DNA of 64,000 nt from Candidatus Thalassarchaeaceae archaeon (GTDB lineage: Archaea; Thermoplasmatota; Poseidoniia; Poseidoniales; Thalassarchaeaceae), in contig JALRLV010000008.1 in NCBI GenBank assembly GCA_023268715.1, positions 1 through 64,000 on the forward strand, read 5' to 3'. Positions within the stretch are counted from its first letter, which is position 1; the number at the start of each line of letters is the position of its first letter. The notes under the pieces are model-generated. The model saw only the letters and a list, made by a program, of their open reading frames with translations. It was not told the origin of the DNA and did not search any database. This document shows, one piece after another, positions 49,525 to 59,380 of the stretch. The position numbers and the translations under genes are program-made.

Positions 49525-50094
49525 ATGCTCGACCTAGATTCCGGTCCGGTCCACGTTTCAGTGGAGGAGGGAATAGGAGGAACTAGCCTCTGTCTAAGCC
49601 TTTCAGTAGAGGTGTTACAGTCTAATTCTCGGGTAGTTTGGTTAGGTAGAAATTCGTTAGACCCGAAAAGGACTAAGGAGATTTTGAAAGGACTTAATGA
49701 GCCTTCATTAGAGAGATTTTTTGTCCTAGAGTTTGGCACAAATTTGCTTACTAGGGTCAATGCTTTGAGACCCCTAATCGATAGATTAGACGATACGGAT
49801 TTGATTGTCGTTGATGATTGGTGCCCATCTTCAGGCCGAGCACCCGCAGATGATCTACAGGCGATACGTAATTTACTTTCTAGAACCAAAAATACCAGGA
49901 TAATCTTGACGTCAAAGGCATATGAATCGCCATCGGGTGAGGGAGAAAAATGGAAAAGTCGGGGTTCTCAATTGTCCGAATTAAGGCAAGTGTGGTTATT
50001 GAGAGAAGAAGGCATCAGAAATTATCGAAAACTAGTTGATCAAGAGATAGAAACCAGATTGATATTGAAAGAATCTGGATTCACCATCGCTTAG
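49525..50094 (+). CDS. RecA/RadB-like P-loop-fold protein with degenerate Walker A
   Basis: VHVSVEEGIGGTSLCLSLSVEVLQSNSRVVWLGR ... LIVVDDWCPSSGRAPADDLQAIRNLL ... RIILTSKAYESPSGEGEKWKSRGSQLSELRQVWLL; RadB-like layout, no GK[ST] lysine. Confidence 0.45.
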   Translation: MLDLDSGPVHVSVEEGIGGTSLCLSLSVEVLQSNSRVVWLGRNSLDPKRTKEILKGLNEPSLERFFVLEFGTNLLTRVNALRPLIDRLDDTDLIVVDDWCPSSGRAPADDLQAIRNLLSRTKNTRIILTSKAYESPSGEGEKWKSRGSQLSELRQVWLLREEGIRNYRKLVDQEIETRLILKESGFTIA

Positions 50095-50095
50095 T

Positions 50096-50326
50096 TCATT
50101 CTTCTGAGTCGAACTCTTTTGAAAGCAAACGGTCTAAATCTTCCAATGCTTCCTGGTCTGGATCCATCAATTTTTCAGGGTTCCTTGCCATTCCGCTGTA
50201 ATCTACTGAATCCTCAAGGGCACTTATACGCCGTTTCTGCCGTAATCCCAAGATATACCAAATTAACAATCCTGCGGAAATTGTCAATAGGACCTCTAGA
50301 ATGTTTTGAGTATTAGCCATAAACAC
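50096..50326 (-). CDS. Small membrane protein
   Basis: 76 aa; one TM helix (ILEVLLTISAGLLIWYILGL) then charged tail. Confidence 0.6.
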   Translation of the reverse strand: MFMANTQNILEVLLTISAGLLIWYILGLRQKRRISALEDSVDYSGMARNPEKLMDPDQEALEDLDRLLSKEFDSEE

Positions 50327-50338
50327 GCGAAGGAACTC

Positions 50339-51616
50339 TTAGCCTTGACTGTTCTGTGCTGTTGGTAAACCCCTTTGCAATGGTTTTGCTAAATGCCTTC
50401 TATTTGCTGGATTGGGTTCAACCCATCCTTGATATGGTGATTCAAATGAAACTAATTGACTGACCCAAGCCTTTGCCGATAATTTTCCACATTCTTTGCA
50501 TCGTAGGCCTTGGCCTACGCCGGCACTTCTCATAGCTTTACCACAACATTCCGGCCTCTTACCGATTCTAGGGCTGGTTGATTTCACTCTGAGCCTCTCT
50601 AAATGTACTTCACGGGAGGGCGAGATTAACCCCATCCATTCGATTATATCACCTGGGTACAATTGCCTTAGCAATGTATTGACTTTGCCACTTTCCGCGA
50701 ATGCAACTAGTGTATGTGATGCGGACCCAGTCCAAACTACGATTGAGGAATGTCCACCTTGAACCTCCAGTGGCTGGGTAGTAACAATTCCGGTTATAGA
50801 ACCAAGTAAATGGTCGTCTGATACTTGATTAGTTCTATGGATTGCCCAGGAATCAGATTTCTCGACGTCTGTTCTACATTGTAGGAATTCATGCGCAGAT
50901 TGTAATTCTTGAGTCGACTCGGCTCTAATTCCGTATAATACAGGACAATTAGTCCGTGGCATAATCAAACCTCTACCTGTAGTTGGGTCCCTATTTGCGA
51001 AAGTGGTTGGGAATTGGTTTGACATCGATACAATGGCTTCTATCGAGACATCCCTCTCTTTTCCAATCTTCTCAGTTTGTCTCCATGCGATTAATTCCCA
51101 AGTATTATTTTCAGATGGATTCCAAGCGATGGCAGCAGATGCCCCGACGATGCCATTCGGATTTTCTTGTATAGAGTAAATTTTACTGGATTGAGGTAAT
51201 TTAGCTAGAGCAGTTCCGAGGGAAACTTCTCCTCTGACCGCCTCCCAATACAATGATTCGGGAACTTCTTCAGTAGCGATTATGAGACAAGGGGAAGGAT
51301 TCTGGCCTGTATCAGGGTAACTTTCTAGGATCTCTCTATCCAAATCTTCCATGAATTCTTGGCAAATTGATTCAAGGTAAATCTGGTTAGTAATATCTGT
51401 CCGACAAATTGCAGAAAGTGCCGCATTCCCCCGGGTTCTCTTAGGGGCGAACGGCCAAAGTCGTACGAGTCTCCTTTCTAAAATCTCGAAATTATCAATC
51501 GATTCCATCAACCCGCTAAGTAAACGGTTGAAATGTTCGGTAGTGCAGGCATAATCGACATGGTCTGTGTCATCCAATCCTATTCGGATGACACTTTTCG
51601 CATGGATGTCGCTCAC
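50339..51616 (-). CDS. tiaS: tRNA(Ile2) 2-agmatinylcytidine synthetase
   Basis: VIRIGLDDTDHVDYACTTEHFN; C-terminal OB and zinc ribbon CCGKAMRSAGVGQGLRCKECG. Confidence 0.92.
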   Translation of the reverse strand: MSDIHAKSVIRIGLDDTDHVDYACTTEHFNRLLSGLMESIDNFEILERRLVRLWPFAPKRTRGNAALSAICRTDITNQIYLESICQEFMEDLDREILESYPDTGQNPSPCLIIATEEVPESLYWEAVRGEVSLGTALAKLPQSSKIYSIQENPNGIVGASAAIAWNPSENNTWELIAWRQTEKIGKERDVSIEAIVSMSNQFPTTFANRDPTTGRGLIMPRTNCPVLYGIRAESTQELQSAHEFLQCRTDVEKSDSWAIHRTNQVSDDHLLGSITGIVTTQPLEVQGGHSSIVVWTGSASHTLVAFAESGKVNTLLRQLYPGDIIEWMGLISPSREVHLERLRVKSTSPRIGKRPECCGKAMRSAGVGQGLRCKECGKLSAKAWVSQLVSFESPYQGWVEPNPANRRHLAKPLQRGLPTAQNSQG

Positions 51617-52269
51617 GCGACACCCCCCAGTATTGAATCAACAACTCCGGAGATACCAGTGTCTGGGTCACAGCGAATGCCTCTGACTCCAAAGTTTTCT
51701 GCAGCGGCCATATCGACTCCTCTGTCGCCCACCATGAATGAGGTTGACTCATCAGGCCTTTCGACCCATTCAGCATCATAAAGCAGTTTGATGCTCGCGA
51801 AATCGGCATTTGATGAGGCGGCGTCCATTAGTTGCCTGCCTGCCTCTAGCATTCCGGAATTCGGCTTTCGTGCCCAAGCACCTTCCCAAGGAGCATATGG
51901 TGAAAATAATATCAAGTCTAGATGAGCATCTGAGTCTTCAAGTAGTAATCTACTCCTTATTTCTGAATGTATATCATCTAAATTGTCTGAATCCCAATGC
52001 CCTCTGCCAATAGGTGATTGATTAGTAACTACCACTATTCTATATCCCGCCCTACGCAATTTCCCAATTGCTAAGCCCGCATCTGGCAACAATTCGACTT
52101 CCGCAGGAGAATTGACGTATTTTTCACTTCCAACATTGATTACACCATCTCGGTCAAGATAGGCAATTCTTCCATCCCAACTTTTACCGCTCGGTAAATC
52201 AAGTAATTCCAGAGGGGCGGTTAATTCCGCAGACTCGCGGTGAGGAGGTAGCATTGTATCACCGCTCAT
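51613..52269 (-). CDS. HAD phosphatase, GmhB-like (histidinol-phosphatase/heptose-bisphosphatase family)
   Basis: IAYLDRDGVINVGSEKYVNSPAEVELLPDAGLAIGKLRRAGYRIVVVTNQSPIGRG, ARKPNSGML, FMVGDRGVDMAAAENFGVRGI. Confidence 0.88.
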   Translation of the reverse strand: MSGDTMLPPHRESAELTAPLELLDLPSGKSWDGRIAYLDRDGVINVGSEKYVNSPAEVELLPDAGLAIGKLRRAGYRIVVVTNQSPIGRGHWDSDNLDDIHSEIRSRLLLEDSDAHLDLILFSPYAPWEGAWARKPNSGMLEAGRQLMDAASSNADFASIKLLYDAEWVERPDESTSFMVGDRGVDMAAAENFGVRGIRCDPDTGISGVVDSILGGVA

Positions 52270-52861
52270 TATTGGTCTTGGACGCTTCTTTAACGATGTG
52301 ATTAATGATTAATTGCATGTCTTCGATACGCTCCATGGAAGTAGTAGGAACAACAATTGCAACATCAACCATTTGGGCTAATTGCCCACCCCCTCCACCC
52401 TTGTAATCACCGGTTACAGCTGCTGTTCTACAACCCGCTTCTTTGGCTGCAGTAATTCCGTTTAGCACGTTGGGCGAATTTCCTGAACCTGAATATGCGA
52501 TAACAAGGTCGCCTGATTTTGCAAAAGTGGATAATTGCCCAGCGAATACATTTGCGTATTCGGTATCATTAGCCCATGCAGTGAACGAAGATATGTTGTC
52601 AGTATGAGCAATGGTAGGAATACCTAGTTCCTTTGACCAATCTCCTGCACTATGGGAAGGTGTTGCGGCGCTTCCACCATTGCCAATCATGTGGATACTA
52701 CCTCCTCTTTCCGCAACCGCAGTTAATTCCAACCAAAGGGCTTCAATTTGCGATTTAGAGACCTCTGAAAGGGTTCTTCGCAAATCACTGAGGTAATCCT
52801 CCGCGAATGATTCGAATTCGAAGCCCATGTGTCTCCCAAAGCAAACCGGTGAGGGCATCAT
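52259..52861 (-). CDS. GmhA-like SIS-domain phosphoheptose isomerase
   Basis: IHMIGNGGSAATPSHSAGDWSKEL, DLVIAYSGSGNSPNVLNGITAAKEAG; start probably internal (MGFEFESF). Confidence 0.88.
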   Translation of the reverse strand: MMPSPVCFGRHMGFEFESFAEDYLSDLRRTLSEVSKSQIEALWLELTAVAERGGSIHMIGNGGSAATPSHSAGDWSKELGIPTIAHTDNISSFTAWANDTEYANVFAGQLSTFAKSGDLVIAYSGSGNSPNVLNGITAAKEAGCRTAAVTGDYKGGGGGQLAQMVDVAIVVPTTSMERIEDMQLIINHIVKEASKTNNER

Positions 52862-52870
52862 ATTTACGAG

Positions 52871-53881
52871 TTGATGGCTGGAGTCGACTCGATGGAGGAG
52901 CCTGTAGGAGTCGCCTTAGAGTCTATTGCAGGCTCAATTGGCACCTCTGGGGAAGCACTCAGATTATTAATCGGGATATCAGGTATGGCTTTTCTAGCCA
53001 CCTCTTTCTCTAATTCAAAGGCTGAATGGTCAGGGCGAATCGCAGGCGCTGGTTGGGTATTTCTAGGCCTCTTCATTTACCTACTATCCGAATATTATGT
53101 GAAAATTGGAGATCCTGTTCTAGTCATGATGACTGCTGGGGCCTTACCCGGAGGTATTTTGCTTGCTTTGCTTGAGACCCAAAGGTTCAGCCAATTGAAA
53201 GAAGAAACCAGACAATCCCTAGTCTGGTTACGTGGAATGGTCGCTTGGTCAATGATCCCCTACCATGTAGTGTACTGTATTCCTTACCTCAACATCGCTT
53301 TTGTTATGCTAACAGCACACAGTGCTGAGTGGATGTTAGAATTTGTTGGATTAGGGTCTTACACAATGGGGGAAGTAATGGTCGATATAAACGATGGAGG
53401 AGAGGTTCCATTGAGTGATTGGGAGGGAAGTATGTTGCTTCTCACTCAACCACTAGGTGATGGAGGTTTCTTCATCCCAATGTATCATTCTACCGGCGAA
53501 GAGGTCAATATTGGGTTCATCCTAAGTTGCTCCGGTCTGCAGTCAATGATTATCTTTGTAGGAGCGATAGTGGCGCTACAAACCGTCCCCTGGAATCGAA
53601 GGATTCGAGGATTGTTGATTTCAGTTCCAACTATCCACATCCTGAACACATTCCGGAATGCAGGAATCGTTTGGTTGACAGACAACTATCGAAATTGGCA
53701 ATTCTTAGGATTGGATATGTTCGATTTCTCCCATAGCTATGCTGCAAAGGCCGCTAGCCTTTTCGCAATGTTTCTATTGGCGATTGCACTATTCGATTTA
53801 CTGCCAGAATTGCATAGAAATATAATGCTACTATTACCTGAAAAATTGAGAGGAAAAGATAATTCTTCAACGACTTCTTAG
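52871..53881 (+). CDS. Archaeosortase/exosortase-family transmembrane protein
   Basis: Multi-TM protein with SCSGLQSMIIFVGAI (Cys), RIRGLLISVPTIHILNTFRNAGIVWL (Arg), DFSHSYAAKAAS (His) in the family order. Confidence 0.8.
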   Translation: MMAGVDSMEEPVGVALESIAGSIGTSGEALRLLIGISGMAFLATSFSNSKAEWSGRIAGAGWVFLGLFIYLLSEYYVKIGDPVLVMMTAGALPGGILLALLETQRFSQLKEETRQSLVWLRGMVAWSMIPYHVVYCIPYLNIAFVMLTAHSAEWMLEFVGLGSYTMGEVMVDINDGGEVPLSDWEGSMLLLTQPLGDGGFFIPMYHSTGEEVNIGFILSCSGLQSMIIFVGAIVALQTVPWNRRIRGLLISVPTIHILNTFRNAGIVWLTDNYRNWQFLGLDMFDFSHSYAAKAASLFAMFLLAIALFDLLPELHRNIMLLLPEKLRGKDNSSTTS

Positions 53882-56800
53882 TCGCTCGTATAGCTTTCCT
53901 TTCAGTGGCATATCATGCTCCCAAGCAAATTCTTTCATTACTCTCAATGCTTCTTTTTCTAAGTCAGAATCCCCAACGAAATCAGTGATGTGAATTACAC
54001 CTTCCCTGGTATTTGCCTTGAATGCCGCTACTGGTTCCTCTCTGTGGAATACGAGATATGCAGAACCATATCCGAATCTCTCTCTCAATAAGCTACCATA
54101 GTAGTGAATGAGTGGATCAGAAGGTGGGATTACCAAATCTCGAGTTTTAGTTAGTACATCTGACCCTTCTAACAGGTCATGACGGCCCCAACAAACGTCG
54201 TGCATATCGTCTACAAGGAAACCTTTGATGAGCGTGTCATCTTCTTCGAATTCACGCATAACATCAGATATTTCTTCTGCCGAAAAGGGTGACCCCGCTA
54301 ACCTCTCAACTTGTTTCAAAGTGATTACTGGGTAGTCTTTCACAAGGTCTCGCAAATAATCTCGCTTAACCTCCCATAGATCAGAGGTGGCTAAGGGTTC
54401 AACTGCCTTGAAACCCCCGCGATAATCCTGCACAAGGTGTCCGCTTCGGACTAATGGAGAGATTAGTTTGCGGAATTCACCACGACGCATCGCATGGCGC
54501 TCCATGAAAATCGCAGGGTCGTGGTGTTCCCTGAAGAATTGCAATATATCCTCGTCTTCTTCAGGAGCCTGTACATTTCGGATGGTCAATAATTTTTGGA
54601 AGTGAGGCATTTTTGCCCAGACCAAATGACCTCTAAGATTCGTTCCTTGGTGCAATTGGTGAGCCGCGGCCATTGATTTCAGGTCAACACGGAACATCTC
54701 ACAACGTCCGCGTAATGCGAAATCGTCTCTTAATTCATCAAGGTGGTCGAGTGCGATTGTTTCATTTTCATGTCGAGTCTTTTGATGAAGGGAATGGTGG
54801 TGGAAAAGAATTCTGTTAATCTTCTTTCGAGGCATTGGGTCTACAACACCACCTCGGATGTATCTCTCTCCATCTCCCATTGACTCGAAGCCTAGGTCGG
54901 AGAGAATCTGTTGCACATTTTCATCGCAATCATGCACAGGCACACCGTTGAATGCGTGAATAACAGAGACATCGATTAACCTATCACGATAATTTTCTAG
55001 CAATTCATCAAATGTGTCTTTGAACTCATCTAAGTATGAATGTGGGATGTTAATATCTTTGATATCTAGGTAATCATTTACCACGAACATCAGAATTCTA
55101 CCAACTGGATCAACGCCTTTGAAAACGGGATGATACCAACCTTGTTTCAACATCAGCCGAACTTCTTGGATAAATCTGGAACAGAATGGATCGGATTGCG
55201 ATACTATTCTCATTTTGCGATCTTCTGCCATTGGAGAGAGAAGTTTCTCTGCGTCTTCATGGCTTGAGTAGTAATCTGTTGGATCTGGTTGAAGGGCTAC
55301 TATGCGGGCAATTTTCCCAGAATTTTCCAAATCTCGAAGAGTCTCGGCTAATTCCTCAACCGGGCGTGAAACAAAGAATCTCAAAGTGTGCAGTCGAACG
55401 GGGCCAATTCTCTCAATGAGGTTTTTCACGGCCTCATCGAATTTCATCGGCTTGACTCTTCCATGAATTTTATGGAATACTGCGAGTGAACGTTTACGAT
55501 TAGGTAACTCGATGTATTTCTTTCCAATGACTAATTGCCTTTCTAGATTGGAAAGAGCACTTTTTAGAGACCTTTGGATATGAGCGTTTTCTTTGCCTTT
55601 TGGGTAATCGTCAAATAATTCTATTCGACTTATTCCATCCTTAGGTATCTTCTCCAATAGTTCTTCTTCTAGTGGACCAAGCCAAGGGTCACCCCTCAGA
55701 CCCAGCACCAACGGAAGTTGATCCTCCATTGTGTATCCTACACGATTGTGCAATAATCGACCATTGATGACATCCGGATCGTGTTTAATGTCCTTCCAAT
55801 CACGGAATCTGTAATCCTTCACACGATGTAACATTTCGTCTCTTCGTTGGACCAAAATGAGATTTCTAATCGCATCAGCGGGTTCTACATATTGTGTGAA
55901 CGATTTGTGGAGAATCAAGGTTTGAAGTGTTCTGTAATCTACTACCTCGACCTGACCTCCTGTTATTCGATATTCGTCAACTCTCAGGATGTATTCTCCA
56001 TCTTCTGTTTGAGTGAAGAAGCCTATCGAGACGAGATTTCTCATCTCCAGTTCTTGCAGTACCGATTCAACTTGGCCTCGAGGGAATGGTAATCTGTCTG
56101 CTAATTTGTCTAGAGTTCGAGGTCCTTCCGAACCCAACATATCCAGCAATTTGAGCCTCAGACAATCCATTGGGTCCGAAAGATAGGTCTCCTTCCAAGT
56201 AGCCGGCTGGCCTTCTTTGAAATCAACACCCATTTCGAATGTTAGACCTCCAGTGTAAAGGGAGCGAAGGTCGTCCATTTCATCCGCACCAGATACGGCT
56301 AGACACCCTAGTGTACCATGTACCCCAGCCATTCTTTCGGAGAACCATTTATCATCGATTTGTTCATGACCTGTATTTCGTACCTTAGTGATTAGGCCTC
56401 GCTCAGCCAATTCGTAAACCCAGGCTCGTAATTGATCAAACTCTACGTTCTTCAATTTTTCAGAATACAAAGGGTGAGTTAGAGATTTCTCTAAGCCACC
56501 ACCCATGTCCATCAGACGCAGTAAACCAGCTGGAGAGTCTGGTACTGCGACCTTGTCTTGGTAGTATTTTGCCAACCGTTCACGGTCTAAATCGGTAGCA
56601 AGGGAACGTGCTCCGAGAAGTCTTCGCAGAATCTCTGGATCTATGTCTTTAATCAAGTAAGCACGAGTTCGTAGGCTCAACAGGTCTTCAAATGAGGACA
56701 TGAAGAGAGTCATGCCAAGAGGAGATGGCATCTTCACCTTACGATGGACAATGCGTACATTTTCACTGTCCATTCTGGCGATGAAATCAGCTAATTCTTT

Positions 56801-59158
56801 CATCTCCAAGTCCGTGTTCATAATCTCATTCATTGCTTCTCGGATAACTACCGAATCTTCCAATTGCCTGTGTGCTCGCAATATTTGTTCGGCGCGATTT
56901 TGGAATTGTTTCGGGCTTACTTCATCAGCGCCAATTCTGCGTGGATTTAGCATACTTCGACTCGACACCTCACGGAACCTCTTAGCGAATAATTGTGAAT
57001 CGAGCATGTATCTTTGGAGAACTTCTCGACTAGAGTCATCTCTGAATAACTCAGGAATTTTTGAAATCTCTACCTCGTGACTTAATTTTATCATGAAACC
57101 ATTTTCATCAAAAGAAATCTCGTTAACCAATACATTGTCTCTAACTGCAATACCTGCGAAAAGATAGCCTAGAGCGAGGTTGAAAGCTCGACCTCTGCAG
57201 GTAGTTACGATATAGGTCGGCAGAGGTGCGGCTACCTGTTCTACAATTATTCGATCTCGACTCGGTACTTGGAAGGTTGTCGCACAGTGCTCATCGAGAT
57301 AATTAGCTAGAGCATTCGCAATTGGTTTGTTAAGGCCATATACATCCAACAGAAGAGGTCGAACATCTCGCCCCATTCTAACCATATGCGAAGCGTGCTC
57401 CAGAACATCTAGGACTTCGTAACTCAGTTCATTGGACCTTGAATTAGCCTCTCCGGCCCATGATGGGATGGTGGGCCTGTAACCTGTTGCAGAAGTAACG
57501 TTTACTCTTGTTCCTTGAACACTTGATACTCTGTATGTAGAACCTCCAAGAAGGAACACATCACCATTTCTTAAACTAGCAACGAAGCCACTGGAAAGTT
57601 GACCTACTAGAGTCCCGTCGGATGTGAAAACTAGGTAATTATTGTCCGGAGCAATAGTACCTATATTTGTGTAGTAAATCATCTGAGCGTAACCGCGCTT
57701 TCCGAAGCGATTGTCTTCCCAATCAACCCAAACTCGCCTTTCTTCCTCTAGTAGGTCTAATACCTCGATATAATCATCATAAGGTAGGGATCGATAAGGC
57801 CAAGCAGCAGTAACTAACTCATAGCCATCGTCAATATCCCATTCTTGAATAATCGTCAGGCCAATCATAAATTGGGCTAAAACATCTAACGAATTTTCGG
57901 GGAATTTTAGAAGGTCCATAGAGCCACGCAGAATACCATTTTGGAGTGCGACTAGTTCAAGCAAATCCTGTGGGGATGTAGGTAGAAATCGGGCTCTTGG
58001 TAGACCTCCCACTTGGTGACCTGCACGCCCGATTCTTTGTAGGGCAGTGGCAATCGAGCCTGGACTACCCACCTGTACAACACAATCTACTGAACCGATA
58101 TCGATACCCATTTCAAGAGAGGAAGAAGATACTACGCATCGAAGATGACCATTCTTTAGCCGTTGTTCAACATCTAAACGAATCGCTTTGTCCATTGAAC
58201 CATGGTGGCCTTCGACACCTGCAGTACCTAATATTTTCAATTTCTGAACCGTGGTTTCTGTCATCTGTCTGGTGTTAACGAAAACCAATGTAGTTGTATG
58301 GGCCTCAACAATTTCCTTAATCCTCTCAACGTTATGTTCGAGAACCTCCTTTATTGGTAACGAAGAAAACCTTGGAGTTGGTAAAATAATGTCAAGGTCT
58401 AATTTTCGAGCTCCTGAAACCTTAGCGATTGCAACATGTTGGGGCTCGGTATCACTTTCCCTTGAATCGGAAGCTACCAAAAATTCTGCGACCGCTTCTA
58501 GGGGCTCCATTGTAGCAGAAATTCCTATCCTTTGGACATCAGAATCGATTACACTGTCCATCAATGCAAGACTCAGAGCAAGGTGGGTTCCCCTTTTGGT
58601 TGGGACCAGTGAATGCATTTCATCGATTACCATCCATTTCATGTCATTCAATAATGGCCTGAATCTCTTCGATGCAAGGGCCAAACCGAGAGATTCTGGT
58701 GTAGTAATCAAAATGTGAGGAGGAGCCCTTAGCATCCTTTCTCTTTCTTTCTGGGGAGTGTCGCCTGTTCGCAGACCTACTTTGATTTCCTTTGCCCTGC
58801 TTGGAAGATATTTTTCGCGAATTTCAGTCAAGGGTCCAATCAGATTTTTCTGGATATCATTTGCGAGCGCTTTGATAGGTGAAATGTAAATGCACTGAAC
58901 TGATTTATCCAAACTTCCATCCAATGAGCGGCGTACTAAATCATCGATTATTGATAGGAAGGCAGTCAAGGTTTTTCCAGACCCTGTTGGTGAACATAGC
59001 AGCAAATGTTCGCCATTAAGTATCCTAGGTATTGCTAGTTTTTGTGGGTCTGTGAAGTCAGGAAATTTATCCTTAAACCAATTTCGCACTGGCGGAGATA
59101 GGCTCTCGAGTAGTTGCTCGGTTTCCCAAGAATCTTCTACATACTCTATTTTGGGCAT
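53867..59158 (-). CDS. lhr: Lhr-type DEAD/DEAH-box helicase, 1763 aa
   Basis: LLCSPTGSGKTLTAFL Walker A, MVIDEMHSLVPTKRGTHLALSL, SSSLEMGIDIGSVDCVVQVGSPGS, QRIGRAGHQVGG; long C-terminal extension. Confidence 0.93.
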   Translation of the reverse strand: MPKIEYVEDSWETEQLLESLSPPVRNWFKDKFPDFTDPQKLAIPRILNGEHLLLCSPTGSGKTLTAFLSIIDDLVRRSLDGSLDKSVQCIYISPIKALANDIQKNLIGPLTEIREKYLPSRAKEIKVGLRTGDTPQKERERMLRAPPHILITTPESLGLALASKRFRPLLNDMKWMVIDEMHSLVPTKRGTHLALSLALMDSVIDSDVQRIGISATMEPLEAVAEFLVASDSRESDTEPQHVAIAKVSGARKLDLDIILPTPRFSSLPIKEVLEHNVERIKEIVEAHTTTLVFVNTRQMTETTVQKLKILGTAGVEGHHGSMDKAIRLDVEQRLKNGHLRCVVSSSSLEMGIDIGSVDCVVQVGSPGSIATALQRIGRAGHQVGGLPRARFLPTSPQDLLELVALQNGILRGSMDLLKFPENSLDVLAQFMIGLTIIQEWDIDDGYELVTAAWPYRSLPYDDYIEVLDLLEEERRVWVDWEDNRFGKRGYAQMIYYTNIGTIAPDNNYLVFTSDGTLVGQLSSGFVASLRNGDVFLLGGSTYRVSSVQGTRVNVTSATGYRPTIPSWAGEANSRSNELSYEVLDVLEHASHMVRMGRDVRPLLLDVYGLNKPIANALANYLDEHCATTFQVPSRDRIIVEQVAAPLPTYIVTTCRGRAFNLALGYLFAGIAVRDNVLVNEISFDENGFMIKLSHEVEISKIPELFRDDSSREVLQRYMLDSQLFAKRFREVSSRSMLNPRRIGADEVSPKQFQNRAEQILRAHRQLEDSVVIREAMNEIMNTDLEMKELADFIARMDSENVRIVHRKVKMPSPLGMTLFMSSFEDLLSLRTRAYLIKDIDPEILRRLLGARSLATDLDRERLAKYYQDKVAVPDSPAGLLRLMDMGGGLEKSLTHPLYSEKLKNVEFDQLRAWVYELAERGLITKVRNTGHEQIDDKWFSERMAGVHGTLGCLAVSGADEMDDLRSLYTGGLTFEMGVDFKEGQPATWKETYLSDPMDCLRLKLLDMLGSEGPRTLDKLADRLPFPRGQVESVLQELEMRNLVSIGFFTQTEDGEYILRVDEYRITGGQVEVVDYRTLQTLILHKSFTQYVEPADAIRNLILVQRRDEMLHRVKDYRFRDWKDIKHDPDVINGRLLHNRVGYTMEDQLPLVLGLRGDPWLGPLEEELLEKIPKDGISRIELFDDYPKGKENAHIQRSLKSALSNLERQLVIGKKYIELPNRKRSLAVFHKIHGRVKPMKFDEAVKNLIERIGPVRLHTLRFFVSRPVEELAETLRDLENSGKIARIVALQPDPTDYYSSHEDAEKLLSPMAEDRKMRIVSQSDPFCSRFIQEVRLMLKQGWYHPVFKGVDPVGRILMFVVNDYLDIKDINIPHSYLDEFKDTFDELLENYRDRLIDVSVIHAFNGVPVHDCDENVQQILSDLGFESMGDGERYIRGGVVDPMPRKKINRILFHHHSLHQKTRHENETIALDHLDELRDDFALRGRCEMFRVDLKSMAAAHQLHQGTNLRGHLVWAKMPHFQKLLTIRNVQAPEEDEDILQFFREHHDPAIFMERHAMRRGEFRKLISPLVRSGHLVQDYRGGFKAVEPLATSDLWEVKRDYLRDLVKDYPVITLKQVERLAGSPFSAEEISDVMREFEEDDTLIKGFLVDDMHDVCWGRHDLLEGSDVLTKTRDLVIPPSDPLIHYYGSLLRERFGYGSAYLVFHREEPVAAFKANTREGVIHITDFVGDSDLEKEALRVMKEFAWEHDMPLKGKLYERLRSR

Positions 59159-59380
59159 TATTCTCCCCTCGCACTATGTCCTCACAGGAGAATAATTCCG
59201 TAAATGAATACTTCGTTTGGATAAGCATACAGTACTTTGTACTAAATAGAAGAAAATATACTCAAATTTTCAAATTTTGCGGGATTTGATAAAAATTACA
59301 GGAGTAGTTAGTTTAGCCTTCTAAGTCAGTTACTTGCGGATGGCTTGAAAGACAGACGAACACTCCCCGCGCTGTTGGAT

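Noticed and set aside
59231-59278. AGTAC-TTT-GTACT inverted repeat and tandem CAAATTTT upstream of glyS
   Set aside because: Short and in very AT-rich sequence; expected by chance, no supporting context.
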